A stretch of DNA of 64,000 nt, from the NCBI GenBank assembly GCA_030734395.1, contig JAUZTG010000048.1, positions 744,001-808,000 on the forward strand. Reading direction: 5' to 3'. This stretch comes from Sarocladium kiliense (lineage: Eukaryota; Ascomycota; Sordariomycetes; Hypocreales; Sarocladiaceae). The position numbers were made by a program, and so were the translations under genes. The notes beneath the pieces are model-generated. The model had not been told where the DNA came from and did not search any database. It worked only from the letters and a program-made list of their open reading frames with translations. Below, piece after piece: positions 34,045 through 46,782 of the stretch; the first letter of the stretch is position 1, and every line of letters starts with the position of its first letter.

Positions 34045-35412
34045 ATGGCTCGCCCAACCGGACGCAAGCTGCCCACGCGGCACAACCCGTTGATGCTCGA
34101 GAACGTCCCTGATTGTGCGTGGTACTCGTTGATTCACCTTGCTCGCGGCTTTGACTAATCCCTGTGCAACAGATGTCGAGCTCGTATCGCGCCGAAGACT
34201 CGGGCAGACCAAGCTGACTCCTAAGATGATTGGGGACGATGTCGTTGACGACGAATCCGCCGAGCTCCCTCACCTCGACTACGCTCACCTGCGTGCTCCT
34301 CTGCCCAAGGGCATCATCTCTGGTATCTTCAAGGGCAGCCCTGCCAGCTACTTCCTCATGCGCCGAAGCCACGACGGATACGTGTCCGCGACTGGCATGT
34401 TCAAGGCGACGTTCCCTTACTCGGAAGCTGCGGAGGAAGAGGCGGAGCGCATGTGGCTAAAATCTCTGGCGACTACAAGCCCAGACGAGACCGCAGGCAA
34501 CATCTGGGTGCCTCCGGAGCAGGCGCTCGCACTCGCAGAAGAGTACAAGATTGTGACTTGGATTCGCGCGCTCCTTGATCCCGCTCAGATCCCCGTGTCG
34601 ACGTCCGCCGACGGCCCTTCCATCAGCGCTCCTCCTAAGTTTGACGTCTCTAAAGCGGCAGTGACCCTCGCACCCCCTACTCCGTCCTCGATTCCTCGCA
34701 GCACTCGTGGCCGTCGCTCAATGAGCCCTACCAAGGATTCCAAGCGTGGCACTGCTTCACCCAGGAAGCGCGCTACGAAGAGCAAGGTCAAGGCCGTTGA
34801 TGCCGTCGTCGAGACGACGAGCCTGCCCAACGGAACATCCAAGACGAAGCACGACGATATTGTCATGAAGACGTCCGAATTCGAGCCGGCTGTTGTCCTG
34901 GACCCTCGCGAGGAGGACCCCAAGATCAAGGTTGATGTGAAGGAAACGGTCACCAAGAACAGGAAGGGCGCCGAGACCAAGACTACCACGACCGAAGTCG
35001 AGCTGCCATTGCCAATCGCGGGCGAACCCCCAAGTGCCGAGGAAATCAGCAAGATGATGGAGGCGGCCAAGGAAATGGTGAAGGCACAAAACGAGGGCGA
35101 AGGCACACCTAAGAAGACACCCTCCAAGGAATCTTCTAGCAAGAAGAGCAAGCGCAAGGCCGGCGACATCTCGGTCGGTAAGGACGAGAAGGACGTAGAT
35201 GAGGGTAAGCCTGAGAAGGAGGAGGAGCCTAGGTCGAAGAAGGCCAAGACCGAAGTCGAGCTGCGGAGGGCAAAGGTCAAGAATAGGGCTTTGTTGGGCA
35301 TTGGTGCCACAGTGGCAGTCGGGTATGTCATGCACGTCCTCTCTCCGTGGTGGTGTTGTACTAACAATCGCTTTACAGCGCTCTTGTGCCATGGCTTTCC
35401 AACTTCCTTTGA
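34045..35412 (+). CDS. Bqt4-like KilA-N/APSES inner nuclear membrane protein
   Basis: Exons 34045-34114, 34173-35322 and 35379-35412 (introns 58 and 56 nt), 417 aa. The N-terminal 160 residues form a KilA-N/APSES-type fold: YVELVSRRRLGQTKL, ISGIFKGSPASYFLMRRSHDGYVSATGMFKATFP, then a helix with EEEAERMWLKSL. A long charged linker rich in Lys, Ser and Pro carries nuclear-localisation-like clusters. The last exon supplies only 11 residues and completes a C-terminal hydrophobic segment (LLGIGATVAVGALVPWL), giving a tail anchor. APSES fold plus tail anchor is the build of Bqt4, which tethers telomeres to the inner nuclear membrane in fission yeast. Reading past the last splice would replace the tail with unrelated sequence. 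Confidence 0.85.
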
Positions 35413-36616
35413 GTCTTTCCTATCTAGCCTTCCGCTCATGGAGGAGCCAAAAAGTCCCTCGTTCGGTCAGATTTCGAGGACGGCGATGCCCCTTCAAGAG
35501 AAGCTTTACTCGACGGCGCGGGTTTCCTGGTTGTTTCCTGGTCTTTTGTCTTTTGGTCATTCACTGCGCGCATGAAGTATACACCATTTATAACTCTTTT
35601 TCCCTCTATCCCCCCTTCACATACTTGGCGGGATGCTATGATGAACACACTCTTTATCTACGGCTTACCCACTCTCCCTCTTTTTATTTTCCCTTTGAAC
35701 ATACCCCCTTTTGACTTTTGTGTTGATGATTTCCTTCCGTGTTTGCGCTACCACCACCCCCCTTTGATTTCGAGATTGCTGGATGGGTGGATGGTCTCAC
35801 AGATTGGCCGCAGGCGAGGAATAGTTGGAAAAGCAGGAATGGGCGCAGAAAGGGAGAGAAGGCGCGGCTGGCAGAGGATGTTGGTTGAAGCGTTTGCACT
35901 GAGAGGACTTGATGAGCTTACTGTGGTCTTGTCTGGATGTGTAAAGCGATTGATGACTCCGTGTGTGGACGTGTTGACGAGAAGAAGGGGATGAAGGTCT
36001 CACGAGGCCCGGCAGGTATGAATTGTAATTGAAACCCCCAGCTGATGCCAAATTGTCTCCGATGATTGTTCTGCCTACATTCGGGAGGACGGCCGGCAGT
36101 AATTGAGCACCGTGCGAGAACCGATTTGCCGGCGACAATTCTGAGACCATGTCCTCGCGGACTACCCTGCGACATAGGTAGCAAATGCTCCACCCCCAAT
36201 TGCGCCCACATTGACCGCTTCTTCTCCGCACAAAACCCGATCCTCCCGCCCCAGAGTTCCTCACCATTCCCCTTCCATCACTCTGTGCCCAGGCGTGCGC
36301 ATGTGTGTGGCTGTTTGCTCTCGCACAGTCGCGGCAATGACCGGCTTTTGTTCGACCCTCGGGTAAGGGTAACCTCCCCGCACCGCTCTTGAGCTTCGGC
36401 ATTACACTTGAGAAGGCTGGCTTACCCCCAGATTTCGGGGGTGGGCATTTCTCCAAACATTATGGGGTGAACTTGGTTCTTCTGAGACTTTGTCACTCTT
36501 GTTATTGTCTTGTGCTTGGTTGAAGACTGTATCTTCTTCCTATTATCCTCCTACTCTTGGATCCTGCTGCATTTGCATCGACGTCAACGCAAGATACTCC
36601 TGCACACGCAGTTACG
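35413..36616. other. Intergenic region, Bqt4-like 3' flank to HIBADH promoter
   Basis: The frame 35572-35994 (plus) is open but lacks protein-like composition and lies in the probable 3' UTR. No gene supported. Confidence 0.4.
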
Positions 36617-37945
36617 ATGAGAGTAGCTGTCGCTTCTTCGCGGCTGGCGAGGAGCGCGGTGCAGCCGCAGCAGAGGAGAGGTTTCGCCTGCACAGCGAGA
36701 CGACTCGACAACTATGGCTTCATCGGCCTAGGTCAGATGGTACGTGCTGTCTGGTGCTCCAGCTATCAATACCGGAGCCATTGACGCTGACACTCAATTA
36801 CAGGGCTACCAAATGGCAAAGAACCTCCAGTCGAAACTCAAGCCCACCGACAAGGTGTCCATCTTTGACGTCAACCCCGAAGCGATGAAGGGTCTCGAGA
36901 CGGAGATGAAGGCTGCGAGCAATGGCGCCACTGTCGAGCTGGCTGCCAGCGCGTTTGACGCGTCTAAGGATGCTGTGAGTTGACATCCTAATTCTTTCTA
37001 TCCGTTGCTCGTGCCTCCTGGCTCTACATGATGATCACCTTGATTTTGTTCTATCTATGATCTAAGTTGGGGCCAGTGGTCTAGACAGCTGCTGGCCCAT
37101 TCCCTGATTAATACAACTATAGCCAATCCTCTGAAGCAAACCACGTTCCTTACTATCACAAGAGAAACTGCCAATGAAGGAGAAGCCTTGTAAGCTGACA
37201 GCTCTCTCAACAATAGGACACTGTTGTCACCGTCCTGCCCGAGCCTCAGCACGTCCAAGGCGTGTACAAGTCCATCCTGACCAGTGACCTTCCCAAGAAG
37301 TCCCGCGTCTACATCGACTGCTCCACGATCGACCCCTCCACCTCCCGGCAGGTGGCTAAGTCCGTTGCCGACGCAGGCCAGGGCACCTTTGTTGACGCCC
37401 CCATGTCTGGCGGTGTCGTCGGCGCCACAGCCGGAACCCTGACCTTCATGCTCGGCGCGGCGGAGTCTCTCGTCCCGCGTCTGGAGCCCGTCCTTCTGCT
37501 CATGGGCAAGAAGGTTCTCCACTGCGGCGAGCAAGGCGCTGGTCTCTCCGCTAAGCTTGCAAATAACTACCTCCTCGCCCTGAACAACATTGCAACCGCA
37601 GAGGCCATGAACCTCGGCATGAAATGGGGTCTCGACGCACGGAAGCTCGCTGGTGTCATCAATGTGAGCACAGGAAAGTGCTGGCCAAGCGAGGTGAACA
37701 ATCCTGTGAAGGGTGTCGTTGAGACCGCCCCAGCCAACAGAGACTACCGTGGTGGATTCGGCATCTCGTTGATGAAGAAGGACCTGCGGTTGGCAATGTT
37801 TGCGGCAAAGGAGGCTGGTGCGAAGATGGCATTGGCTGACACTGCTTTTGCCGTGTATGAGGACGCTGAGAAGCTTGAGAACTGCGCCGGCAGGGATTTC
37901 TCGGTTGTGTACAGATATCTGGAAGGCAAGGAGGACTGGGAGTAA
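36617..37945 (+). CDS. Mitochondrial 3-hydroxyisobutyrate dehydrogenase
   Basis: Exons 36617-36739, 36804-36974 and 37217-37945 (introns 64 and 242 nt, all phase 0) give 340 aa. The N-terminal 30 residues are Arg/Ser/Ala-rich with no acidic residue, a mitochondrial presequence. The NAD-binding GFIGLGQMGYQMAKNL follows. Other family signatures are DAPMSGGVVGATAGTLTFM (substrate binding) and GAGLSAKLANNYLLALNN with the catalytic Lys. The enzyme oxidises 3-hydroxyisobutyrate to methylmalonate semialdehyde in valine breakdown. The second intron is several times longer than its neighbours and contains no coding-like stretch. Confidence 0.93.
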
Positions 37946-40337
37946 GGAGATGCCATGCGGCAACCATACCCACCCATCATAGAAAGCATTCGAGGAATCG
38001 AAACGAATAGACTCACTTCAAAACGTGTATTCTGATACGTCATTTGCTTTCCCCGCCGGGCAGGACTCAAGAGTGGGAGTTTGGCTGCAGACAACTTCGT
38101 CTCATGTGCCACTGTGTCGCATCTCGCCGGCGCATAGCGCGGCCACGAAGCGATGTTGAAGGGCTGGTCTTCTACAATGGCGTTGAGACATAACCGAGCT
38201 ACTAACCTGTGAACCTTCTACTGCATCGTAGCTGGAGCGAGCGGGCTGTTGGTATCAGTCTTATTCTCCAACGGCTCCAAAGAGGGATCCTTGGAAAGGA
38301 GGCCAATATCCCATCACTCGGGTGTTGAGACCTCCTGCATGGGTGTAACATTGGAGTTGGAGATATGGTGTATCGGTCAGATAGCGCCGTTGGCGGCTTC
38401 AGTGGCCATCCCATTAAGGATTACCAACATCGCTTCAGTATCGACGAAGTATACTTGATCTGCCGGGTCTGCTTGCTTTCTGCCGAATGGACACGAATGA
38501 GAAAAGTGCTACGGGGCGAAACAAAGAGAAGGCGAAGAGCAGCTGCTTGGTCGCACAGACCAAGCGGCTGACGATCCTCAACAGCCAGGCGTACCATGTT
38601 GAAGCAGCACTAAGAGCTGGTCCAGGACCAATTGTCAGAGCGGTGGATGATATAAGCTTGAGCACGGTAGGAGCTGAGAGGAGAGGTCAATGACAAGCGC
38701 AGGTGAACCGAGCAGGGACCATACGGTGAGCAGTTGATTGGCTCCAACATACCCCAACCATTGATTCAAGACACGAGGAGCCAGCAGACCTATATCTGAC
38801 TCATGAACTTGAAAGAAGAGTATAGAGAAAAGGGAAACACCTCACTGCTGGCGTAATTTGACATTGCCATCACGAAACTACTGCTAAACACCTTCACCTA
38901 CGCATGGAATTCGCAGAACGCTCTTACACAGAGCCATCTGCCTGAACAAGAACTTATCAATTGCCTCATATTACCAGGTGCGAAAGAAGATAAGCTACAG
39001 CCAGTTCAAAACGCAGCTCGCAAAAATGGCGTTGCAGGCTCGAAATCTCGGGACACTCGGACAACCCGCCGCCGATGTTGATAGTCGCCTGTACGCGTAT
39101 AGAAAAGTCGCGAGCAGTGGGGTCGTTGTTCTCCATCCGCCAAAAATTCGACAGGGATTCCAGGAAAAATACGTGTATTCGCGGGTTTTGGTGGGGGAAC
39201 ATGCCCGGAGCTCTCCAACCGTGTAAGCGAGCTCTGGCGCTACGCGTAGAGATCTGACCTCCCCCCCCATCTTGGTTAAGCATTCTTATTACAGGTCTTC
39301 GTTTCGGGAGGGGATGTTTCCGAGTGGTGAGACTGGGGATTAGCGGCGTGTTAGTTTTTGCGCCAGTGGTGGGTTGTGTCATAGGGCCCTCGATGACGCC
39401 GGAGGGTCTTTGATGAGCTTTTCGCAAAAGTTCGATGGGATATGACTTTGGAAAGCTGTCGCTGCGGGCATGGCGAAGGAAGAGGAGTAGTGAAGACGGG
39501 TAATTACCCTTGTTGATAGGGCCATCACAGTGGATAGCCGCCTTCCTGGTACGCTCGCTGACCACCCAAACGGCTGCTTAAACCCGGCGGTTGGAGAAGC
39601 TGCAACCACGTTTCTTCCTTCTGGAAGGTCTCTTGCATGGTTGGAACTAGTGACGGGTTGGGCGTCTGTCAATGTCTCACCCAAAGCAAACACATCTGGA
39701 ACATGGCAGGTTGATGACCGAGGACCTCAAGACGTCACTCGAAGACTCGTCAGTAGAGGACTTGAATGCTAGGCACTGTAGCCATCACGAGATAGAAGAC
39801 GATGTGAACATGTTTGATATCCATTCCATCCTGTTCGAGAACCAATATTCAATGCGCCCCATTCCTACACCCTAAGCGGCCGCTCGGGTGAACAATCCAC
39901 CCATCATTCACACCAATGCTCCCAATGCAACATGAAGCCCACACCCCCTTCCCTCTCTCTCGTCCTTGCCTCCTCTGGGTCTTGAATTCGCGATTATCGG
40001 GCGGAGACTTGACCCCTGTTCAGTCAAGGAATAAGGGTAGCCTCTAGAGCTGGTTGGGCCGTTTGTTCCATCGGAGTCTCTTTTGAGCCGCGACGCATCC
40101 TCGCTTAGTAGTGCAACCCTTTCCCCTTCATCTTTCTTCCCTCGATCTTGCTGTTGTTTATTTCAACTTCTTCTCATCACTGACCTTTTCGAAGAAGTGG
40201 TATTGATCCAAGTCTCTCCTTCACTTAACTTCGCTTCACCCTTCGCCAAGGCAAACACTTACACGACCAGAGTCTCGGCATCGATCGCAATAACCACTTT
40301 CTCCAACTTATATTCATAATCCACGAAGTCCTTCACC
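37946..40337. other. Long intergenic region between HIBADH and RTA1 genes
   Basis: 2.4 kb with only short, uncharacteristic open frames on both strands. Its last 200 bp form the CT-rich leader of the RTA1 gene. No RNA gene or repeat seen. Confidence 0.4.
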
Positions 40338-41431
40338 ATGGCCGAACATGAAGCAACCTCCCGGCGAAAATCCTACCGCGAATGCTCCGAAGTCTCCGAG
40401 TTCTGCCCCGTCGAAGCCACCGTCCTCGGCTACACACCCAACCTCGGCGCCTCCATCTTCTTCACCATCGTCTTCGGAACCCTGCTCTCCGCCTCCATCT
40501 TCCTCGCAATCCGGAAACGCACATGGTCCTACAGCGCTGGCCTAACATGCGGTCTCGTTCTCGAGACGGCAGGGTATGTCGGCCGTGCGCTGATGCATAA
40601 CAACCCTTGGGATTCCGGAGCCTTCCAATTGCAGATCTGTGCTATCATTTTGGGACCGACCTTCATCTGTGTCTCAATCTACTTGACGTTGAAGCATGTC
40701 TGTTTGGCTCTGAACCCAGCCTTGTCGAGACTGAGGCCCAGATGGTATCCCATCATCTTCCTGCCAGCCGATCTGTCATGCCTCATCGTCCAAGCCATCG
40801 GAGGAGGTATCGCCGCCGCTGCTGGATCTACCAACCAGAAGCTTCTTGATGGAGGAAACGATGCCATCATTGCTGGTGTTGCTCTCCAGGTCGTCGTGCT
40901 GATCTGCTTCGGTCTCCTCGGCGTCGACTACTGGATCCGAGTGAAGAAGTATATGCACTCAGCAGAGGCGGATCCTGCTGCCCTCGCCGTATGGAACGAC
41001 CCCAAGTTCCGCAAGTTTGGCTTCGCTGTGGCTGGTGCATTCACCACCATTCTCGTGCGATGTATCTACCGGTACGTAACCCATCCCTCCCCTCCAGCCT
41101 TCCAACATGTAGACTGACACCTCAAAGTATCGCCGAGATGGCCGGCGGCTGGGGCAACCATATCATGCAAGACGAAATCAGCTTCAACATCCTCGATCCC
41201 TCACTCGTCGTTATCGCCACCTCACTCCTCGTCATCTTCCACCCAGGCCTGTTCTTCCCACGCATGATCAACGGCCAACGCGGTAGGGAAGCGGCCGAGA
41301 AAACCACGGCGGCCACTGTCACCAGCAGCCCAGCTGACGTTAGCAACGCTGAGAAGAGCGGCGATACCTCCGCTACGGATGCTGCGAGCGTGGAGCCCAA
41401 GCCTGCGCAACCGCCTACGAGCGCGGTTTGA
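40338..41431 (+). CDS. RTA1-family lipid-translocating/stress membrane protein
   Basis: Exons 40338-41071 and 41128-41431 (56-nt intron) give 345 aa with seven hydrophobic segments between about residues 35 and 290. RTA1-family markers are YTPNLGASIFFTIVFG, the GYVGRALMHNNPWDSGAFQLQICAIILGPTF region, the loop PADLSCLIVQAIGGGIAA, and the late loop IAEMAGGWGNHIMQDEISFNILD. The C-terminal 60 residues are polar and Ala/Thr-rich. Family members (Rta1, Rsb1, Pug1) affect sterol, sphingoid base or porphyrin handling and resistance to 7-aminocholesterol. The exact substrate here cannot be told. Confidence 0.9.
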
Positions 41432-41665
41432 TGAGGTTGTGCGGCTCAAGGGTGCTGCGAGAAGGGGTTGCAGGGGCCTTTGATGTGTTTTTGCTGCTTG
41501 GGATTCATAGAAAGGCGTTTTGGTTGCTTAGCCACAGCTGCATGTGCTTGTTCGTTTGTTTCCACGGACACATTCCCCATCATAGATGCTCAAGAAGAAT
41601 TTACTGTCGAATCGCGCTTGACATTTCTCTTCTATGTGATGCGTATTGCCCTTGGTCTTGGGATC

Positions 41666-44123
41666 TCATGACTTGACGAGTTTGTCTGCCTCGCCATCAT
41701 CGTCCGACGACTCTTCGTCCTCATCTTCCTCCTCCTCATCATCTTCATCATCCTCCTCCTCTTCGTCAGTCTCCTCCTCGCTCTCCTCGCTTTCATCCTC
41801 TTCAGCAAGCCAATCATCTAAAGTCTTTGGTTTGGCCGGCTCACCCAAGCCGTTCGACTTCATTGGTGGTGCTGCCCGTGCCGCCTCATCTAGCATATCG
41901 CCCGCCGGAGCAGCACTGCTCTTGCGGCTCTCGTATTGTGAAGGCGTCGACCCGGTGCCACTCCCGTCTTCACGCAGCCGCGGGTCAGGTTCCGAGCCAG
42001 GCTCAACCCAGTCTGGAAGCGTGCTGTATCCTTGTAGTCCGTGGGTACCAGTATCACCAGCCAAGACTAATGTTGCCGAGCCGAGTGCAAATCCTTTCCT
42101 TGATTCCGAAGGGCTGGGAGCTTGGGGTGCAGGCTTCGGTGCCAGGAGCATCAGAGTTGCCAATTGTGGAACTGCCAATAACGCCTTGTACATGCGCGCT
42201 CGATCTCGGAGATCATATGAAGTGTCATACCTCACAAGAAGCAGCGTGTATTCCCAGAGCCGCGCAATCGTATGTGTATCCGGAGGTGGTGTCTCGGGTC
42301 TCTCCTCTTCACCATCACCAGAGTGCTCCTTGGGCCCTGCCTCGCTCTGACGGTTCAAATGATGCAAGTACACCTTGGCGGCCAACAACAGTATCTGCCG
42401 CTTTGCAGCCTCAGACTCGTTCGCGAAGTCTTTAAGCAATATGCGCAAGACATCCGGTGCGATGTTGTCTTCGCCATTGAGCCCAGAAAACTCGCCCACA
42501 AGCCAGATAATTGTGGCTCTTGCTTGCGGATCGGTCGCTGAGTCAAGATTCTTCGCCAACCGCACAACTGTTCCTACATGACCTTCTGCATCCTGCTGGA
42601 TCAGATGCCGGATAACTGTAAGAGATTCGGCTGCGAGAGTTCCGTCCAAACTTGTGATCTGTCCCAGTAATAACTTCAGACACCTGGGTGCGGTCTTGGG
42701 GTCTGACTGAGCGCATCGGCCGATCGCTCTGACAGCCTCGCGTACCAAAGCCTTGTCTGACCCCTGAGAGAAATGTTCCAACTCTTTGAGGATCAGGCTC
42801 TTGATGTGTATGGGACTGTGAGGGAAGATAATCGTCAAGAGCTCCAGCTTAAGCTCCCACACATTCTGAGAGTCGGTGGAACGAACGAGGAAATGGCTGG
42901 CATACTTGACAAAGTCTTGAGGTCTCATAAGACATACCGAAACGATATTGTAAAGAGCCAGCTGCTGGATGTCCTGTGCGCTCCTCAGAAGTGCAATCAA
43001 GGGCCCAGTGGCCAGCTTCACATAGTCCGGGGTGCCAATGTCGACATAGCATCGCGTCACGGCGATGACCACACCGGCATTTCGACTTGACAAAAGTGGT
43101 TTGATGCTGTTGAGGAACAGGAGCAGATCAGGGTTCGTTGACCCGCTAGTCTGTCCAGAGCCGGTAGCAGAGGTATCGCCATAGAAGTCGTCCATGCCCC
43201 CAGACTGCGATGAGGACGGTTGCTTTGCTTTCTGGGATGCTTGACGACTCCTTGGGAAGCACTTCCGAGCATAGATTGCCACAAGGCGCATCGTGGCAAG
43301 TTGGCTCCACTCGTCCATGTCGACAATCTTCTTCACCAAGCTGCGGTAATGCTTATGTATGAGGTCAATCCTTTCTGGGCACACCTCGAGGAAAGCTGCC
43401 ACTGCCGCTCCCGCAACATAATACTGGCGGTCACCAAGCAGGATCGTCAGATATTCGATCAGCTGCGGCGACTGACTCGGATCCAAGCGATAGCATTTCG
43501 GGATAGCAAGGGCAGCCGCCTTTCGGACATGAGGACTCATATCAGCTACACCCTTCTTGATCGCGAGGGAGACAATTTGGCTGATGACAGGAACGCGAAT
43601 GCCAGACATGGTCTTGAGGGCAAGTGCGCGAACCTGAGGATTTGTGTCGGACAGGGACTTCTGTATGGTGTTGATGGAGAGTAGGGCGAGGTCGGGTTCT
43701 TCCTCGGCATGGTGAATGAGGTAGATGTATACAAGCTTCTTGATCTCGATATTCGGTGAGGCGACATTTTTGACGACCGACGAGAAGAACGGGAGCGTCT
43801 TGTGTTTACGATACATCATCTGCGCAGAGCGTCCTCGTTAGTAAGTTCAAGACATGTTGTAGGTGACGACTGCTAAGGTTTGCATACCGAGATGACGCGC
43901 CGCAGACCGTCCAGAACCTCTCGTTCATTCCTACTGTCCAAGAGCTTGCGAATCTGGTTCCGATCGAGGGGCTTGGAGCTCGTTCGAGGAGGCATGCGCG
44001 CTGCCTGGGCCGCATCGAGGGTCAACTCCCGAGCTGTAGCACGGTCAGCCAAGATCGCGCAAGTTGGTAGCGTGTGTACATACCAGTCTCCATGAGACTC
44101 GAGATCCTGGAGATGGACTCCAT
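41666..44123 (-). CDS. apl6: AP-3 adaptor complex beta subunit
   Basis: Exons 44084-44123, 43888-44033 and 41666-43819 (introns 50 and 68 nt), 779 aa. The adaptin N-terminal helical solenoid is clear: KKLVYIYLIHHAEEEPDLALLSINTIQKSL, NPQVRALALKTMSGIRVP, SPHVRKAAALAIPKCY. The C-terminal hinge ends in a long Glu/Asp/Ser tract coded by GAG/GAA/GAT runs (41690-41810), typical of beta-3 adaptins. AP-3 sorts cargo from Golgi or endosome directly to the vacuole. The start at 44123 is the only in-frame ATG before MSPH-containing exon sequence and gives the short first exon usual for this gene. Confidence 0.92.
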
Positions 44124-44456
44124 TTTGGGCTCGGGATCCTCGAAAGGTGCGGCGTATGGTGTGTGTTGTGGTCGCCTGGGGTGGTGATGTCGGGTTGAGG
44201 TTGGTGGGATGACGTGCGGGTCGGGTCTCTGTTGGAGCTTGGAGGCGGTCGAGGGGTCACCGTAACTGGTGGTGGGGTTCAAGAGGGAGCTTCACGACGC
44301 GACATCCTCTACAAGCAGTAGCCTCACAGCGCGAATCAACATCATCAGGGGCCGAAATTTAGGGTCAAGGCTGATGCTTCTCAACTGTCGCCAGATGGAC
44401 TGATTAAGACAAAGCATCATGCTCTGTTATATCTTCACTCATCCGCCCCGGCCCTC
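44124..44456. other. Divergent promoter between AP-3 beta and an unknown gene
   Basis: 333 bp shared by two genes transcribed away from each other. No distinct motif recognised. Confidence 0.4.
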
Positions 44457-45170
44457 ATGGCTTCCAACACGCCGGAAGCCGTGATTCCTCGACCCAGCGT
44501 CCTGTCACCCGCATCACCAACAGAACTCCTCACCTATGTGATCTCTCATTGTCGTTACCCAACAACGGTGATTGTGGGCAGCTCACGGCAAGACTTTGCG
44601 GCTGCTCTTAGCAGGGATGCATTGCCCCTGGTCGAACCAGCCACCGGCACTGAGAGACCACAAGCAGAGGAAACACAACGACCTCCGAAGCACCTTCTCC
44701 TAGGACAAACATTACTGCAAATGGCGGTGTCGCGCCACATACGGATAGTCTTCACCTCATCTGTGACACACTTTCGTGCATGGACCGCCGTATTCTCACC
44801 AAATGAGTCAAAGCTCACGGCCCCTCCTGCACCGCAATCATCAGAAGGATCTATTCTCCTGGCGTATGGCTTCATAGGCCTGCACAGAGATACCAGTGAA
44901 TGGTCAGCTCAAGGGCTAGGGACTTCTGCAGCGACTTTGATTGAAGCGGCAGCGAGACACGGGTTCAAGGCCGTCATAATGGAGCCAAGAGAAGAGGACA
45001 GGCAAGAAGTAGTCGAGGAGGAGGCTGGACCACCTCTATTTGGGGATGAAAAGGTGCCTTTACTCAAGGGTATAGCCATGAGGGACGATGGTACATGGGC
45101 AGGACGCACCGTCGAACTTCGGAGAGTCTTGGGCCGGTGGTTCGAATTCGAACATCAGGAAGAGACATAG
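44457..45170 (+). CDS. Conserved-looking fungal protein of unknown function
   Basis: Intronless, 237 aa, good start context. The sequence alternates predicted strands and helices: TVIVGSSRQDFAAAL, HLLLGQTLLQMAVSRHIRIVFTSSVTHFRAW, ILLAYGFIGLHRDTSEWSAQGLGTSAATLIEAAARHGFKAVIMEP. The pattern resembles an alpha/beta RecA-like core without a visible P-loop, but I cannot assign it to a named family. It ends 161 bp from the 3' end of the convergent NUF2 gene. Reality as a gene is likely from length, composition and position. Confidence 0.65.
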   Translation: MASNTPEAVIPRPSVLSPASPTELLTYVISHCRYPTTVIVGSSRQDFAAALSRDALPLVEPATGTERPQAEETQRPPKHLLLGQTLLQMAVSRHIRIVFTSSVTHFRAWTAVFSPNESKLTAPPAPQSSEGSILLAYGFIGLHRDTSEWSAQGLGTSAATLIEAAARHGFKAVIMEPREEDRQEVVEEEAGPPLFGDEKVPLLKGIAMRDDGTWAGRTVELRRVLGRWFEFEHQEET

Positions 45171-45331
45171 GTGGCATCACACGCGACCTTCGGAATCAGA
45201 ATATCAAATCAATGTTATTGAACCTCCAACGCCCATCCCATGGTATCTAAGTCGGCTGCCATCAAAAATCATAATCGTTCCTTGTCCCTTTGCGCCAATG
45301 TCCGATGGTCGATTCATAGGACTTCAGGTGG

Positions 45332-46782
45332 TCATGAGATATTCTGCTCCATCTCTGTGATGTACAGCTTAATGTGCGACTCCATCTTGAGATACTCCTC
45401 CCTTGCCTTGTCCACCTCGTTCTTTGTCTTCGTACGAAGGTCGGCCATCTGCACGAACACCAGTCAGTATGCTGTAAGTCCAAGACTGTGGCACGTAGGG
45501 AAGAACTCACCTTTAGCTCGGTCTGCTGTATCCTGACCTTGCGCACCTCCATCTCCTGGTCCTTCTCCGCCCTCTCCTTGTGCAGACTCTCGTGCATGGC
45601 TTTGAGCTCCAACATCCGCTCCTTGGCTTCCTGAGCCTTGGTCGCGGCTTGCTCTCTCAGCTTTGCAGTTCGCTCACCCCACTTGTCCAGCTGCCTGTTC
45701 AGCAACGTCTTGGCCCGCTCGACCTCCTTCGCGTTGTTGTGCCTATCAGACAGCGCGTCTCGCTGCTTCGTCTTGCGCGCCATCTCTTCTTCCTCTTTAG
45801 CCAACTCAGCAGCGATCTCGTCAAGGAGCTTGATACTTGCAGCAACCTCTGTTGAGACGGTACCGAAGGTGTCTGAGGATGTCTGGAGCGCGCGAGCTCG
45901 TCGGTCGAGCGAGTCGATGTGGGATCGGTCGTTGCTAAGGATCTTCTGGAGGTCGTTGAGGTTTTCTGAAAGGGCCGACGGGCTCTGCAACATATACGGT
46001 CGTAGCTTGTTGCTCTCTTGCTTGAGGGTGACCTTCTCTTGTGTCTTCTGCTCAAGCAGAGATGTATAGTCTCCCTTCTTTTGCTTCGCTTCCTCCAATC
46101 GTGCGGCCACCTTCTCCTGGTTCCGCCGCAGCTCCAACAGTCGCTTCTTCAATTCCTCATTGCGCATCGTCTTCTCCCGCACCTGTACTTCCATCGCCTT
46201 TCGCTTGTGCTGCATATCTTCGAGGCGGCCCTCATTCTCCTGGTTCTCCGAGTAAAGTTGCTCAATGCGCGTCTTTGTTGATTCGGCCTTATTGAAGTGC
46301 TCATCGATGACCGACGTCTGCGATTCTCGGAAACGAACGAAATTGATGAGGTAGCTGAAGATTTTGACCAACCGGTCGTACGTTGGCTTGTAGAGATCGT
46401 TGAAGCTGAAGTCGGTGATTCCACACTCGAAAAGCAATCGACGGAGCGACACGTAGAAGCCCATGAGGTTGCGCGTGTCGTTGGGGATCACGTCGCTAAA
46501 CTCGCCGCAAACGTCTTCAGCCGCAGCGCGCATGGCGGGCTCAACTGTCTCGCGCGTTGCATTGAGGAGGAGCTCCGCAAACCATTCGAAGATCTGTTGA
46601 ATATGGGCGGCGTTGGGCTTCTGGAGATCGGCGATGGTGAAAGTGATGCCAATATCGGTGATGCAGCCCACGATCTCGCGGTCGGGCAGGCGCATAAAGG
46701 CATCTGCCTCTTCTTCCTTCTTGCGCGAGCGCGATTGCTGCTGAGAGCTGGGAATGATGCTCATGCGGGGATTGTACGCCAT
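45332..46782 (-). CDS. nuf2: Kinetochore protein Nuf2
   Basis: Exons 45511-46782 and 45332-45448 (62-nt intron, phase 0) give 462 aa, as in yeast and human Nuf2. The N-terminal calponin-homology-like domain is at about 30-165 (FMRLPDREIVGCITDIGITFTIADLQKP and LYKPTYDRLVKIFSYLINFVRFRE). From about 175 to the end the protein is continuous heptad-rich coiled coil, which pairs with Ndc80/Hec1 in the Ndc80 complex that couples kinetochores to microtubules. The last exon (39 codons) continues the coiled coil; reading through the intron would end it incorrectly. Confidence 0.95.

Noticed and set aside
35572..35994. 140-codon open frame after the Bqt4-like gene
   Set aside because: Lies in the probable 3' UTR; no domain, no good start context, no continuation by splicing.
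41690..41810. GAA/GAG/GAT-rich simple repeat
   Set aside because: It is the coding sequence of the acidic C-terminal tract of AP-3 beta, which is normal for that protein, not an independent repeat.
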